From NCBI GenBank assembly GCA_004555175.1, contig SFJE01000003.1:81380-145379 (forward strand): a stretch of 64,000 nt of DNA. The letters are read 5' to 3'. The translations under genes and the position numbers were made by a program. The DNA is from Lentisphaeraceae bacterium. GTDB lineage: Bacteria > Verrucomicrobiota > Kiritimatiellia > RFP12 > DVOR01. The notes under the pieces were generated by a model that was given only the letters and a program-made list of their open reading frames with translations, did not search any database and was not told where the DNA came from. Of the stretch, positions 43,320 to 58,300 are shown in pieces (position 1 is the first letter of the stretch; each line of letters begins with the position of its first letter).

Positions 43320-46300
43320 CTAGCGCACGAGGAGCCAGAAGCGGGTGTTGGAGCGGTAGAGGTAGAGGCCGTCAGACTTCTGGCGAAGGACGTAGTCGGT
43401 GCGCACATTGCCGTTGGTGTAGAAGAGTTCTCCGTTGATCTTGCTGGCACCATCAATGGTGTTCCAGCCGAGGATCTTGGTGTTGGAGGCCACGGCACCG
43501 CCCTCGTCATCAATGACCACCTGGAGTTTCACTTCGTTATTGGGATCCTCGACGATGGTGGGCAGGCGGAGGCGTTCGGCCTGGACGCAGGAGGTTTCGG
43601 CGACCTCCTGGGCGTTATTGCGGATGACCACCCGGAGCTTGGAGCCGGGCACCAGCGAGAGGGTGCCGCCAACGGTAAGTGTGGCGGGCATCAGCTCGGT
43701 GGTGGTGGAGCCATCCGGGCGGACGCGCGGGCCAATGGCCGAGGCGGTGATGAGGCCGCCCTCGGGGATGGTGACCTCGTTATTGCCCGAGGCCACGGTG
43801 CCCGAGCCGCCGAGTTCACCGCCATTGGGATCCACCGCCACGGGGCCGAACCAGCTGCCGGTGACATCGACGCGGGTGTGCTCACCCACCGTCAGCGGAC
43901 CGAGGTAGGGACTCTCGGAGGCGCCGGCGAGGACGAAGCGGGCATCCCCCGCTGCCGTGTTGGCGTTATTGACAGTGAGGGCCGCATCAACGCGCGTGCT
44001 ATCGAGGGTGAGGGCGCCGGCGAAGGTGCCGCGGAAGATGCGCGCCTCGTCCGGGGTAGTCGGGTCAAGGTCCAAGGTGAGGGTGCGGGTGGTGCGCCAG
44101 GCGCTGTCGGCCGCCGGGTCGACCACCGGCTCAACGCCGATGAGGCCGCTCCCGGTGAGCCCGGCATAGTCGAGGGTGGTGCCCTGGGCGGTGCTGGCAC
44201 CCATCCAGAAGGCGGTGGCCCCGGCGGCACTATTATTCATCGTGAGCTTGGCGGAGGCCGGCAGGACCGCGTGGCCAGGATCGAGGATGAGGTGACCGGA
44301 GGCCGGCGCGTAGCGCAGTTCGGCCACATTGACCGAGGGCACGCCATCGGGGATGCCATCCGCGCGGGTCAGCCGCGGGGCCTTGGCGGTTTCATTGCTG
44401 GCTCCGGCGCCCCAGGAGAGGATACCGGCAGCAGCGGTGTTGGGATTGACGCGGAGCTTGACCGCGCCGCCCTGGGCGAGGGTGCTCGGGTTGTAGGCGA
44501 GGGTCGTCTGCTCAGCGAGCTGGACCTCCGGATCCAAGGCGAGCTGTTCGGCGGCGGTGAGGACCACGGAGCCCTTCTCGACGGCGAGGGTCTTGAGGCC
44601 CTTGAGCTCGGCGACAACGGTGAGGCTGCCGGGGCTGTTGAAGCGGAGTGTGCCGGTGCCATCACCGGTGAAGAGGCCGCCGAGGTAGGCATTGCCGCTG
44701 ACATAGCGGAAGGCGAGCTCGGCGCCTCCGGCGAGGGTGAGCGGCTTCTTGAAGTCGCCCGAGCTGGCCGAGAGCGCCCCTTCCAAGCAGGTGCGGCCGC
44801 CGAGGAGCTTGAGCGCGCCATTGGCGCCGAAGGAGACGGCCTGCGAGAACGTGAGGTCCTGCGCCCCGGTCTTGAGGAGCTCGCCGTCGATCGAAAGGAT
44901 GCCGGCCGCCCCTTCAGCCGAGAGGGTGTAGTCGAACCCATCATTGGCGCACCGCAGGCCGCCAAGGGTCTGCACCGCCACCGTGCGCGCAATGGAGTGG
45001 GCAGCCTCGGGCACCTCCTCTTCCATCTCGGTATTATCGCTATTGGCCACAATCACCTTGTCAAGGAAGGCGACATAGGGCTTGAGGCTTGCGTCCGAGG
45101 GCCAGGCGCGGCGCTGCTTATCCACGTTAATATCGGAGAGGACCCAGACCGCATCGCTCCACGCGTGAGCGTCGGCCGTGCCGGCCCAGGTGTAGACGCC
45201 ACTGTTCGCGCCGAAGGCTTCGAGGATGACGCTCGAGCCACTGGTGCGCAGGGTCCAACCGGCCTGCGCCCAGGCCACCTGCTTCTCGCCGCCTAGGCGG
45301 AAGACGCCCGTGCCATTCACCTTGCCGCCATCCTCGAAGGTGAGGACGGTGTAGGACTTGGTGCCGCTGGCAGTGCCGAAGGTGGCGGGGTCGAGGGCAT
45401 CGAGGTTCACCCAGATGGTGCCATCGGCGGAGACCGCGCTCTTGAAGGTGGTGGTGCCCAGGGAAGTGCCATCACCCAGGCGGATGACCGCGCCGGACTG
45501 GAGCGTCACCCGGCCGACCACCTCGCGCGACTGGCCGGCCAGATCGAGCGTGGCGCCCGAGGAGACCAGGAGGCTGCCCTTGTTCAGGTTCAGGCGATTG
45601 CCATTCGCCAGGCGCAGGGTGGTGCCGGCTTCCAGCGTCCAATCGGCCACGACATCGGGATTGAGCTCATCGACCGCGACCGTGCCGGAGACCTCCACGG
45701 TGCCTGCCTCAACGGTGAGCGGGAGGTTGGAAGCGTAGGCGCCGGTGATGGCGAGCGTGCCCGCGCCGCGCTTGGTGAGGGTGTCGGTGGTGGCGACATC
45801 CTCGGGCGACTGCCAGGAACCGCCGAGGGTGAGGGTGGCGTTCGCCGGAACCTCGAAGGTGGTCGTGCCATCGAGGTAACCCTGCGTGGTGCCGAAGGTG
45901 GCCGTGCCGGTGCCGGTGACTTCCACCGAGCCGCGGAAGCGCGCGTTGGAGGTGGTGGAAACCCGCGCGCCGTTATCGGCCGAAGCCGCGAGGGTAGCGG
46001 CCCACGGCGACCAACCGAAGGCGCTCTCGGTGGTGGCGCTGAGGAAGGTGCCGGCGGCGAGGGTGAGGGTGCGCGTAGCGGCGGGGGTCGTCTCAGGGAT
46101 GGTGCCACTCAGGGTGAGGGTGGCGCCGGCGCCGGTCACCTCGTAGGCGAGGCTATTATCGACCTTGCCCGTGAGGGTGAGGGCGTTATTCGCGCCCGAG
46201 AGGCGGAGCGTGCCCGCGCCGGTCATCTCGCCCGAGAGGGTCTGCGTGATGGGCGAGTAGGTCGGGCTCTGGGCGGCAATGACCGTGCCCTCATCCGCCG

Positions 46301-49300
46301 AAACTCCGAGGGCATACTCCAGCGTGGCGCCGGCGGCGATGTCAATCGGCACCGGGACGGTGGTGAGCGCGCCGGTATTGGCCGCCTGCTGAATCAGCAG
46401 CGGGTGCTTGAGCGTGAGCTTGGAGGCCGCGAGGTTCACCGAGCCTTCGCCCACCTGATAGAAGGCAATCGGGGCAGCGACCGTAGCCGAGCCGTCGCCG
46501 AGCTTCCACAGCGCGCCCTTAACCACCAAGCGGTTGAGGGCGATGCCACTCGCCAGCGGATCGGAGAGCGCCTCAAGCGCCTCGGTGAGGGTGATACTCC
46601 GATTGGCGGCGGCCGTGAGCACCAGCCCCGTCATCGCCCAATCCTTGCCATCGGGCGTGCGCGTGCCCTTGTCAACGGCAAGGTTGACGGCCGAGGTGCT
46701 GGCCTGGATGCGCGCCGGCGGGGTGCCCTCGCCCATCGTGCCACCCGGGAAGGCGACCGGATCGGCCGAGCTACTGTGGCGCCAAAGCGTTTCAGACCAA
46801 CTACCGTTCTGGTCGGCCCAGGTATAGGAGGCGCCCGAGGGCACCAGGAAGAGCTGGTTGACCCCGTTGGCATCCGCCTTGTATTGGACGGTTGCATCGA
46901 GCGCCACCGCCTCCGGGCAGGAGATCGTCGGCGTGCCAGTCGGCGCAACGGCGAAGTTGGTCAACTGCACCTCATTGGTGAAGGTGTTCGGCAGATTGAC
47001 CAGGCGGACCGTGAGGTCGCCAACGAAGGTAACCGAGCCCTCGGCAGCATTCTTGAGCGCGCCGCCAGTGGTATTGGCCAGGTCGAACTCCAGGATGGCC
47101 CCCGAGTTCAAGGTCAACTTCTGGGCCGAGATGGAGGAGCTCACCACGCCCGGCACATAGGGCGCCAGCGTGCCGCCTTCTTCAATGAGAATCGGCGAGC
47201 CGGCCGTGAAGACCACATTGCCTTCCAACCGCGCGCCCGCCTTGACCGTGATGGTCGCATCGGTCTTGCCATCAATCAAGGAGTGTGTGGCCCCGCCGAT
47301 GCGGTAGCTGAAGGTGCCGCCCTCAACGTCAATCGGTACGCCCTCGAAGAGGTCGCGATCCGGGCCAAAGAGCGTGACCGCCTGGATCCAGGTGCCGGGG
47401 CCGCGCTTGGTGAACTTGCGCGGACCATCATTACTGAGGTTCACACCAGAGATGCCGACATGGCTGGTGATCGTGGCCCCTGCGGCAACCACCAGACCGG
47501 TGTTCTCCTCGGAGAAGGCCAAGCCCTCATTCTTGTTACTGCTGAGGGTGATCTGGTTGTTACTGCCGGATTCAACAATCAACGAACCGTGGATGACCAG
47601 GCCCTGACGATCCCAAGCTGCCCACCACGCCACGCTTGGATCGCGCACGAGCGCCACCGTTCCATTGCGCAGGGTGATTGTGCCGACATGCGGGTGATCC
47701 TGGGCATTCCACGAGCCCCCGTTGTAGTTCGATTCCACCGTAGCATTGTCCACAATCACCGAGGGGAGCGACTTACGCAGGGCGTTGTTACCCTTGAAGC
47801 GGAAGGTCGCGCCATTGGAGACCTCGAAGACCGCATTGGGCAGGTGAGTCGGAGCATTTGCCGCGCCTTCGCTCGCGTTGGTGCCATCGTAGACCAGCGT
47901 GCCGCCGTCGATGATATGGCGCTGGCCGGCGGGATAGGTGCGCGAGCCGCCAATCCAGTTGAGGGTGCCCTGGGAGACATGCAGGCCGGTGACGCCTTCA
48001 AGCTGGAGGGAATTGGCCGCCAGCGTCACCGCGTTGCTACCCGTCTTGCCGAGGGTTCCCGGGCCGGTGATGGCCGCCGAGCGGGTGTAATCGCCATCTT
48101 TGGTAGAGTCGAGCCAGAGGGTACCATCGTCGATCTGCAGCTTGTTCAGGTTCTTGCGGGTGAGGGTGAGGTCGCCGGCCTGGGTCTTCTGGATGGTGGC
48201 CTCGGTGGAGGCGGTGCCGGTGCGGGTCGCATCGTCGTAGACCCAACGGAAGTCGCAGGTGGTGGTGCCGGCGCTCTCGGGGAGGCAGACGGTGACATCC
48301 GGGGCCATCACCACATTGGGGGCGCTGGCGAAGAGGTCCTTGGCGAAGGTGACCTTGGCGCCGGCGAGGGCGTCATAGAGGTCGACCGTGCCGGTGGAGA
48401 GGACGCCCTCGGTGCCATTGAGCAGGAGGTCCGAGCCGCCCGTGATGCGCAGATAGGGCGTGGAGGCGACCATATCGGCGGTGAGATAGGAGGTGGTGGG
48501 GATCTTGGCCCAGCGAGGCGCCGCATCGGTGGTATCGATCCAGCGGCCCTTCACCTGACCATCAGAGGTCTCGCGCGCCCAGCCAGCGGGGTCGGACCAA
48601 TTGCCGGTGCCCAAGCGATCGTTGGAGACGCCATCGGTGCACTGCACAATCTGCATGGCGGCCAGACCCACCGAGGCGGGCGCACCGAGCTGCCCATCAA
48701 TCGAGCAAACCTCAATATCCTCGCCATTGGCCACATTCAAGCGCAGGTGGAGCATATTGGTGGCGTTGACGAAGTTGCCGGAGATGAGGCTGCCGCGGCC
48801 ACTCCAGCGATCGGTGCGGTCGGCCGGAGCCACGAAGCCATTGACCGCCGAGTAGGTGCGCCAATCGCCCGAGCCGACCTTCACGCGAACGGCGGGATAG
48901 GTGACCGGGCCATCGTCCGTGCCGGCGAAGAGGAGGTAGAGATCGCAATCCTTGAAGGGCACGCCCTTGACCATCACCTGCCAACCGTTGTTGACGCCCG
49001 GGGCGTGGAGGCCGCCGGCCGTGAGCAGCGCCGCATCATTCTCGACGTTCTGCCCCTTGAGGAAGCTCGCCGAGAGGCAGACATTCCCATCCCCGCGGCG
49101 CGAAGAGACCGTCTCGGCACCCGAGGAGATGAAGGAGACTTCGCAGGTGGCGGCCTGACCCTCATCGGTGGTCACGCCGGCCACGGTGGCATAGGCGCGC
49201 AGGAGCTGGCGGCCATTATTGCCCTCGGCCACCAGGTCCGTGCCATCACCGCCGTTAGCTGCGAGGTTGTTCCAGTAGACGCCCGCGTAGGGGACGGCGC

Positions 49301-52300
49301 CGCAGTTACCCGCGTTGAGGCTCACCCAAGCCGGATCGCCCGAGCTCTTGCCGGTGAAGTTGAGATTAAGCGCCGGGGTGAAGGAGGTGGCCGAAGCGTA
49401 GACCACCACGGTCGTATCGAGCTGGGTATAGGCGTAGCCGGTGGGGACGGAGGCGGTGACGCCGGCCAGCGAGGTCGCGGCCGGACCCTCGACCAGACGC
49501 GTGGAGACCCACGTGAAGGCATAGGCTTCGCCCGCGCTGGGCATCGGCTCATTCGTCAGCACATAACTATAGGTGATCGAGCTCTGCAGCAGGCGGACGA
49601 CCTTCTGCATCACGGGATTGCCCGCGCTATCGGTGACGGGGTTGCCGGCCTCGTCGGTGACGGGCTCGTTCACCTTAACGCCCACGCGCACGGTGGAGAA
49701 GTTGGCTTCGCGCGTGAGGTTCAGGAGCAACGCCGGGGCCACGCTATCGGCGGTGTAGCGATCCGGGAGGAGGAAGAGGGCGGTGGCCGTCTCATTCTCG
49801 GCAGGGTCGAAGTCGCGCAGCGTGTTGGGATCCTCCTGGCGATACCAGCCGGTGGGGGCGAACCAGGCCGCAACCACCTTGTCGGGCGTGCCATCAAAGG
49901 AGAGCTCGCGGACGTAGACCACATTGCGCATCAGGTAGAGGCCATCGTTGCGCACCTGCAGACCGTAGCCGGCATTGGAGAGCGCCTCGCCCAGGACGAA
50001 GTTGACCGAATCGACGGCCTGAGCCGCATTCCAGCTCATCACCTTCACCGGCTCGCGCCCGGCGGCGGAGGGAATCGCATCCGCCGGCAGGAGCGAAGCC
50101 ACCGTCACGGTGCCATTGGCGGTGAAGAGGGCGCGGTCGCAGCGCAGCGGCTTAACGCCGGTGGCATCGAGCGCCAAGGTGGCGCCTGCGTTAATCGTCA
50201 AGCTCGGCACGCGCAGGCCGCCCTCGATGGTCGCGCCGCTTTCCACGGTAATCGCGCTATCGGCGTGGGTGAGTTCGGCCACGCCGCCGAGGACACCCGC
50301 CTTGACCACGATGGTGTTGCGCGCGGCGATGGTGGGATGCTCAAGCGTCAGGCGGCCCGTCCCCTGCTTGTAGAAGTCGACGTCATCCGCCGAGTTTGTG
50401 CCCGGGTGGGTGAGGTTGGCGAGCAGGCGCAGCGTGGAGCCTTCGCGGACCTCCAAGGCGATGTCGTTGCGCCCATCGATCCCGCTATCCAGGCGCACCA
50501 AGCCAACCTCCTCGTTCAGGCCTTTGATGATGGCGGTGATGCCGCGCGTGAGCCGGCCGTAGGTGGGGCTACGCACCTCAGCGCCCGTATCGGGGTCGGT
50601 GACCATCGATTTGTCGGTGGCCGGGTCGGCCAAATCACCCTCATCCCCAATGCCAGCCACGGTGAGCGTGGCCCCGCGCGCAATGAAGATGCCTTGACGA
50701 TCAGACTGCTTCTTCTCATTAATCTGCACCGTGGCGCCATCGCCATTGAAGCGCAGGCCGTAGGGCAGCACCTGGTGGCTATCGGAGGTGTAGCTATAGT
50801 CGAGGGTGCTCTTGTAGCCAATCACAATCGGCTGGCGGGCAATGAGCGAGGCATTCGTATTCTGTCCATAGCCGCCGAGGATATTGCGGCACTTCGAGAA
50901 GCGAAGCGTGGCGCCATTGCTCAGGGTGAAGACCGGCTGGTCGCGGTCGGCCAAGGAGCTTCCATTCACGCGGAAGTAGGGGTTGTTATCATCGCCGCGC
51001 GTCATCGTGAAGTCGAGCGTGGCGCCATCGCGCACCTCAAATGCGCCGCTAAAATTGGCATTCCAATTCGTGCCGGGGGTGGCACCCGCGATCTGCACCG
51101 TGCCGCCCGAGACCGAACCATCGGCGGCCACCTGGCCGGCAATCGTCACCGTCCGATCCCCGGCAAGTTGCGCGCCGAAGGCACCGAGGATCTGCGTTTC
51201 ACCCGCGTGCGGGGACCAGGTGATGTTGCCAGTATAATTCTCTCCGGCATTCTCTCCGGCCCAGACGCCGTGGTTTGCTTGGGTGTCGCCATTGAGGTTG
51301 CCCGAACCGACAAGCGTAGCCGTCTTATTGTCATTGGACATTACGCCCAGGAGGCGGAGGGTGAGCGAGCCCTGCAGGAGCTTCACCGCCGGGCTGGTCA
51401 GGGCGATGGGCACATCATAGATAACGCCACCGCCGAGGTTGAGCGCGCCGCCGTTCGCCACGCAATCGCGCAGGTCCAGGAAGCCCTGGAGCCCCCCTTC
51501 GGAAGTGAAGGTATAGCCGTCGCCAGCCGACGGCATCATGAGGGCACCGGGGCGAAGGTGCCCGCGAATCGGCCCCACCGTGCGCGCAGCGTCCACCGGA
51601 TTCGCCGGGAAGGTGACCTGATCGCCATCCGCGTAAGCCGCGTTATCAACCCACGGATCGGTGCTGCCCTGGGTCCATTCGCCGCCGGGACCATTGATGT
51701 TGTTCCAAGTAATCGCCTTGCCCGTCTTCTGCGCATCAGCGCGGAAGGTGACCGTGCCGTGATCCGTGTCGACATCGCTGTCGAGCACGGTGTAGGCCTT
51801 ACCATTGAGGCGGAAGGTGACCGTGGAGAGATCTGCCTGGAAGGCCAGCGTGCCGGCGATCTGCGCGGTGTAGGGATAGGTGGGCTCCGCCGCGGTAGTG
51901 GCCGCGCAGGTAGCGCCCGCCTCGAAGGTAACATCGTAGTTCCGGGTGCCATCGAGGGCGCGCGCCTCGAAGGTGGCGCCGGCCTTGACCGTGACGTCGG
52001 TCTGCGCGAGGGCAGCGACATTGGCCACCGCCAAGGTGCCCTGCGCGACAACAATCTTGCCATCGCCGCTATTCGCCCCGGAGAGGAGGATGGTCGAGAG
52101 GCTATTGGGGGCGATGATCGTCGGCTCGGTCTCCGAGCCGTTGAAGACCAACGGGAGGGTGAAGTTCGCCTCGGGCTGCTGGGTCGTCAACCGCCCGCCA
52201 TTAAAGGTGGGGGTCACATACGTTGCGCCCAACGTGGCCGCCGTGGCCTCCAGGGTGCCGAGCTCGCTAAAGGTGGCAGTATAGGTGGAATTGGCGCGAT

Positions 52301-55300
52301 TGCGGTGATAGAAGCCCGCCGCCCCCAGGGCCAAAGTGGCCTGCCCAGAGACATTGACCTGCAGGGCCACATAGGTCGACCACGAGCGAATCGCGCTCAA
52401 CTGGAAGCGCGTTTCGGCGTCACCGGAGAGATTGAAGATGGCCGTGGAGTTCGCTGTGCCGTCATCACTCGAGAAGCAGCAGATACCATCGTTGTTTGCA
52501 CCGGCGCTCTCAAAGGAGACCTGGCCACCGGTCTGCGTGTAGGCCCAGTTCCAGGGCACCGCCCCTCCCAGCTCGTCATTAAAGGCAGGGAAATACTTCC
52601 CCGTGACGCGGAAAGAGTCGCCTGCCTCGACCAGCAAACTATAGGTGGAGTTATTCGTGCCGGCAGTCACCACGCCCTGCTTGAAGGCGAAGGTGAGCTT
52701 GGAGCGCGAAATGCTGCCCGTCTGGGTGACGGGATAGTCGCGGCGGAGGGTACCGCGCGATCCGGCTTCGTCGATGTCGAGGGTGGCGGTGCCGTTGTCG
52801 TCGAACTCGGTGATGATGCCCGAGTGCTCGCCCAGGGCGAGGGTAGTCCCCGCGGCAATGGTATAGGGCTGGCTATTGTTATCGAAGGCCTGCTCAAAGC
52901 GCGAGCGCTCGATAGCCGGGGAGAAGACCACGCCCGTGGCCGGGAAGTCAACCGTGATATTGGCGAGCTGCGTGGCATCGAGTTCGCGCAGGGCCGCGCC
53001 GCCATTCCCCTCCACACGCAGGGTGATGGTGCCCGAGCCCGCGCAGACGATGCGATCGGCCTCAAAGCCCTTCGGGAGGGTGAGGGTGACGTTGTAGTCG
53101 CTCGTCAGGAAGAGCTGATTCTCCGGTCCGTTGGCCCAAGTTTCGGCCGAGCCGGAGAGGGTGAGGGCGGAGAGGGCGTAATCCCCATCGGCCGGGAAGG
53201 TGTAGGCGCAGGAGAGAAGCTGCCCGGCAGCGGTCAAATCGGGCGCTTCGAGGATCTGCAGGGCGGCGAGGCCAGCGTAGCGCTGGGCATAGGTGAAGCC
53301 CGGCAGATCAATGGTGACGGCCGAGGTGGTCAGGACATCGCTCACCAACGCATTGGTGCCCAGCGCGACCGGCGCGGAGGCGGGGGTGAAGTTGGTGCTG
53401 CCCCACTGCGTGTCGGCCGGGATGTCGATGGTGGGATTACCCTTGGCGTCGGTGGCCAAATAGCCGGCAATGTCGCGGCGGGTGTAGCCCTCGGCATCCA
53501 TCGCATAGCGGCTACCATTGATGGTAGCGGTGGCGTAGGCCGCACCCTCAAGGTCGTTCGCGAAGATGAGCACCACACGATAGGCTTCAAAGGGTACATT
53601 CACCAAGCGCAGTTGCTGCGCGGTGGAGTCATCGAGGCGCACCTGCAAGAGCGGCACGCTCGCCCCTGTGGCCTGATTGGTCTGCGCGGTGTAGGAGAGC
53701 AACTGGGTCGGCTGCGTGGAATCGGCCACAGCCGTGGCCACCTCCTGCGCCACGCCGCCAACATCCGAGAGCACCAGGTTGGCCGAGGAGAAGACCCCCT
53801 CGAGCGAGTTCCAGCCAGAGATCGGCAAGACATAGGCGCCCACTTGCGCCGGCGGCGCGACCAACGGCACCGTGCTCTCGGTAAAGTTCACCGAGAGCGT
53901 CCGCACGCGCCGCTCGTAGCGCACCACATAGTAGACGCCCTGAGCGGTCGTCTCCACCGTGCCTTCCACGCCATCAGGCAGCGTGTAGGTGCCCAGGTCG
54001 GCCTTCAAGCGCACCGAGGCGGGGGCCTTGACCACGCCGCCGCTGATCAGGCAGAGGCTGGCAGGGACCCCCTTGACCGCGCCGCGCACGACCTCGGGCA
54101 TCGCGGCGGCCCAGGCCGAGAGGTCGAAGGTGACGTCCGTGGAGAAGGTATAGTTGATGCCCTGAAGGAGCGGGCCAGGGGTGCTACCCTGAGCCACAAT
54201 CTTGATGGGGTTACCGATGAAGGCCGCGTGCGGCAGGGCCACCCCACCCTCCGGCACGATGACCTTTGCGTTGGCCAGCTCGCCGCTGAAGACGTGATAG
54301 GGATAGGCGTCGAGCGTCGATTGAATAAGCGGGTAGCCGCCCTGAGGCAGCGCGTCGGTATCGGCATTCAGGTGGACGGTGTGCTCCTTGAGCACCTCGT
54401 TGCCCTTGAGCGAGGCATAGAGACCGCGCCCAGCCGAACCACTCTGGAAGACGGCCGCGTAGTCGCTGATGGCCGAGTTAGTATTGTTGAGCACGCCGAA
54501 GCCCTTGACCTGCGGCTCGGTGCCCTCGGTGTAGTTACCCAGCACCAACGGCACCAACGGCAGCACGCGCGAGGTCTCCGAACGGTCGGGGTCAAGCACC
54601 AGCTCGAAGACCGCACGGGTCAGCGCCGGCACCTGCCGGTTGTTGGCCATCGTGAGGTAGCCGCCCTCGGAGAGACGCTCGCGCAACGGCACACGGACAA
54701 TCGAATTGGCTTGGAAGGTCAACGTCTCCACCGTCGGGAAGCCGGCCGCGAGCTCGAGCGAGCCCCCCGCAAGCGTCAAGCCCGGGAGGGTCGGCGCGCA
54801 GTTCTCCAACTTGAGCGCGGAGCCATTGGCGAGCGTCAGGCTCGGGAGCGCACCGGTAAAGTCCTTGCCCTGGAGCACCAGGTTGCCCGAGCGCACCTCA
54901 GCGCGGGCAGCGGGGTCGGTGAAGAAGGGTTCAGGGCGCGTCAACGTAAGCGTGGCTTCGCTCGCGATGATCGGGTTGCCGGTGACCTCGGAGAAGAAGG
55001 CGTGCTCGGCCTCGCCGCACGCGAGGTCCTGCCAGACGCCGAAGGTGCCGCCCTGGAAGTTGAGAGTGACCGGGCGCGCGGCGTCAAGGCCCATACCGGC
55101 CGAGCCCACGAGGAGCTTGCCGCCCTTGAGGGTGATGTCGTAGCGCGTATTGGCCACAGTCCCATACCCCTTGAGCCCGGCCACGCGCACCTCGGCGTTG
55201 TCGGCAAGGGTCAGACGACCCTGCAAAGCCTCCGAATCGGCGCAGCCAACGGTCAAGGCGGCCTTTTCGGCCACGAGCTTGGCGTTATCGCGCAAGCTGG

Positions 55301-58300
55301 CGTTGAGGGTACCAGACCAGTGCGGCCAGACAAGCGAATTTCTGCCGCGCGCGTTGTTCGCGCTGCCGGTGATGTTGATGGTGGCATCATCCTGCATCGT
55401 CAGGTTGACGGTACGGCCGGTGGCCACCTCATCCCCCTGGGCATCCACCAGGCGCATCGCCTCGGCGGTCACCTGGGCGTTATCCTTGAAGGTAAGGTTA
55501 GCCGTGCCGAAGGAGAAGGGCACGCCATTTTCGAGGGTGACGACCGTATTGCCCGAGAAGAGGAGATCGGTCTCGGTGCCCGTGATGGACAAGCCCGTGA
55601 AGCGGACCGCGCCATCTTTGAACTCCACCAAGCCGCCCTGCGGAGTGAGCGTGCCCTTAAAGCCCGCCGCGAACTCCTGCTCGTAGCGCGTGGTCGTCGT
55701 CACATCGCCCGTATAGGAATAGGCATAGCGGACGCGCTTGGGATAGACCACCGTGTTCGCCGGCAGCGTCTCGCCGGTCTGCGTGAGCGCCAGCGTGGTG
55801 TCATTCACAAAGGCCCAAGAGCCGACAGTCGCCTCCGACCGATGGCCAAAGCTCACCGCGTGACCATTGCCGTAAATCGTCAGATGCTTGACCACCACCC
55901 CGGAGAGGTCGAGCGAGAGGTCGCCCGTGAGCACAATGGTGGCCGCATCATTCGCTCCAGGCTTATCATCACCCGTTCCATGCACATTCTCGTCGCGCCA
56001 CTGCAAGCTGGCCCAACTCACATTGCCGCTTGCCTCGGCGATAAAGGTCTTCACCGTGCCCGGAGTCAGGACCTTCTCTTCCTTCAGCTGAATCGCCGCC
56101 AGACCGCCGCGAGCATCAAAACTCGTCCAAGCGCCACGCGAAGCCCACTTTTCCGTGACGAATGTCTGCCCCGACAGTCCAGAGACAACCATCACGTTTG
56201 TGCCCGCGATGTATTCCTGGCGAGACTTCACCGATCCCCAGTCATACTCAGCTCCTGGCAAGCTACTCACGGGGAAGCTCGCAAGCGAGGTCAACGCCCC
56301 ATTCACATAGGAATACCACAAGCCATTGATGAGGGCCGCCGTGAACTTCGTCTTGTCGAGATTGGTATCTGCTGCCTTATAAAGAATAGCCGTGTAGCGC
56401 GATGACCAATCCGCTGGCAAGGTGACCTCGGCACGCAATGTCGACGATGCCCAGTTAGAACTGCCATTATCATCCAGATAGCCCTTAAATAGGCCCTTGG
56501 CGTTTGCGTCTGCAGTAGTTGTCTTCCACACGGTGGCGGTGTAGGTGAGCGTTCCCGTTGCCACCGCTGCGGCCGACCCCTTGGCGCGGTCAGCAAAGTT
56601 GTAAACATTAACATTAACCGTCCGGGCCGTTTGCGCGGCACCTATGAACTGGCTCCACAGAGCAGCGTGCACCTCATAACCGGCGAGACCCTCCTGGGCG
56701 GTGCCGGTGAGTTGGTTGCCCTCGGCATCCGCGAAGTTGATGGAGAGGATGCGCTCGGTGCCGGTCTCCTGCCAGAGGCCCTCGGGGGCGTTGACGGTGG
56801 CCACGACCTCCGTCTCCGTGTAGGTGACCGTGGCGTAGGCGCCGTAGTTGAGGGCCGCGGTGCGGATGGCCAAGTTCTCCGGCAACCCCTCCTCGACCGC
56901 GAGCAAGATCCGCTCGAAGGGCGCATTGGCGTAATCGTCCTTCGCTGTCAACCCAAATGTCCCATAGTCGAGCGTCAGCGCACCGGCGCCATCGACAATC
57001 ATCGCGGCCAAGTCCGGGCGTTCGGAGCCCATCGTGAGCGTGGTATCGGCCGTCACCGTCAGGAAAAGTGTCGCCCCCGCCGGCGGCACATCCACCGTTG
57101 TACCATCAGCCAGCTTCGTCCAAGCTCGAGCGGCATTCCAAGTGCCGTTGCCCGTGAGGGTGCGCGCATACGCCTCGGAAGCCTTCATCTTCACCAACTG
57201 AATCCCCGCCGTGTAGCCGCGGCCGACGGTGGTCTGCCAATCGAGCCCGGGGCCTGCTGTGGGCGCATTCGCATCGGAGATCTCCACCACAATCGAGCCC
57301 CCGTCGTTGGCCGTTGCCGGCATGACGATGGTGTTCTGGCCCACCACATAGCCATCAACGTTGTTCCGACCCCAGGCCACCGCCGGCACCTCGGCCGAGC
57401 GCTGCAGCGCGCCATTGCGGTAGGTGTAGTAGACATTGCCAGTGACATCGGTGACGCGCACTGGCGAAGCCTGCACATTGTTCGGACTCACGGCATAGAG
57501 CACCACCGCGTAGTCGCCCGCAGGCAGGTTGGAGAAGGTGTAACGGCTCGGGCCGGCCGCATAGCCCTTCTTGACCTTGTCAGAGTAGCCATACCAATAG
57601 GTAACACTCCCGCCGAAACTGGCCGTCACCGCCACCCCGCTGGCCGTGCCATCCTGCTTCTTCAGGGAGCTAATCGTGCCGCCAGTGCCACCAATCTCGC
57701 CCCAGTTCTCGCCATAGACGGCGATGGCGTCCAAGCCGTAGAGCACACCGCTCCCTGCGCCATCCCAGCGGTTATCCACCGAGAGGATCCACTCCCACGC
57801 ATTGACCGTCAATTGCGGCACCTGCGAAATGTACGCATAGAGGCCATCGGCCTGGGCTACCGCCGTCACGAAGAGCTCGTCCGGCACATTGCGCAGCGTA
57901 ATCTCGCCCGAATAGACCCCATCCGCCAACTTCAACTGCGCCGGCGTCGAGCAGGCGGCCTTCAAGAGCGCCTGTTCCACCCCTGCCAGGTCCACCGTTA
58001 AATCATTGGCCACCGCCAGGCGCGGGGCGCCCGCCGACAATGTCAAAGCCGTCTCGCGGGCCTCGAAGGTGACCGCCGCCCCATCCCACAACACTTCGCG
58101 GGCCGGGAAGGTGTCCGTCGCCTCGAAGAGCGCTTTAAGCGTGGCCGAAGTGGTAAAGGAGACCGCCGCCGTATAGTTCTTATCGGCTTCCGTCCCCGGC
58201 CAAGCCCCCAGCGTGCCATCGACCATCTGCCAATCGGTTGCCGCCGCATCGAGCGCCAAGGCGGGCGTTTCGCCCTCGCGCCAACGCCACTTGCCCATCA

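Noticed and set aside
46404..56405. 3,333-codon open frame on the plus strand opposite the giant gene
   Set aside because: It is exactly antisense to the repeat protein, has no signal peptide, ribosome-binding site or family motif, and is a codon-bias shadow in GC-rich DNA.
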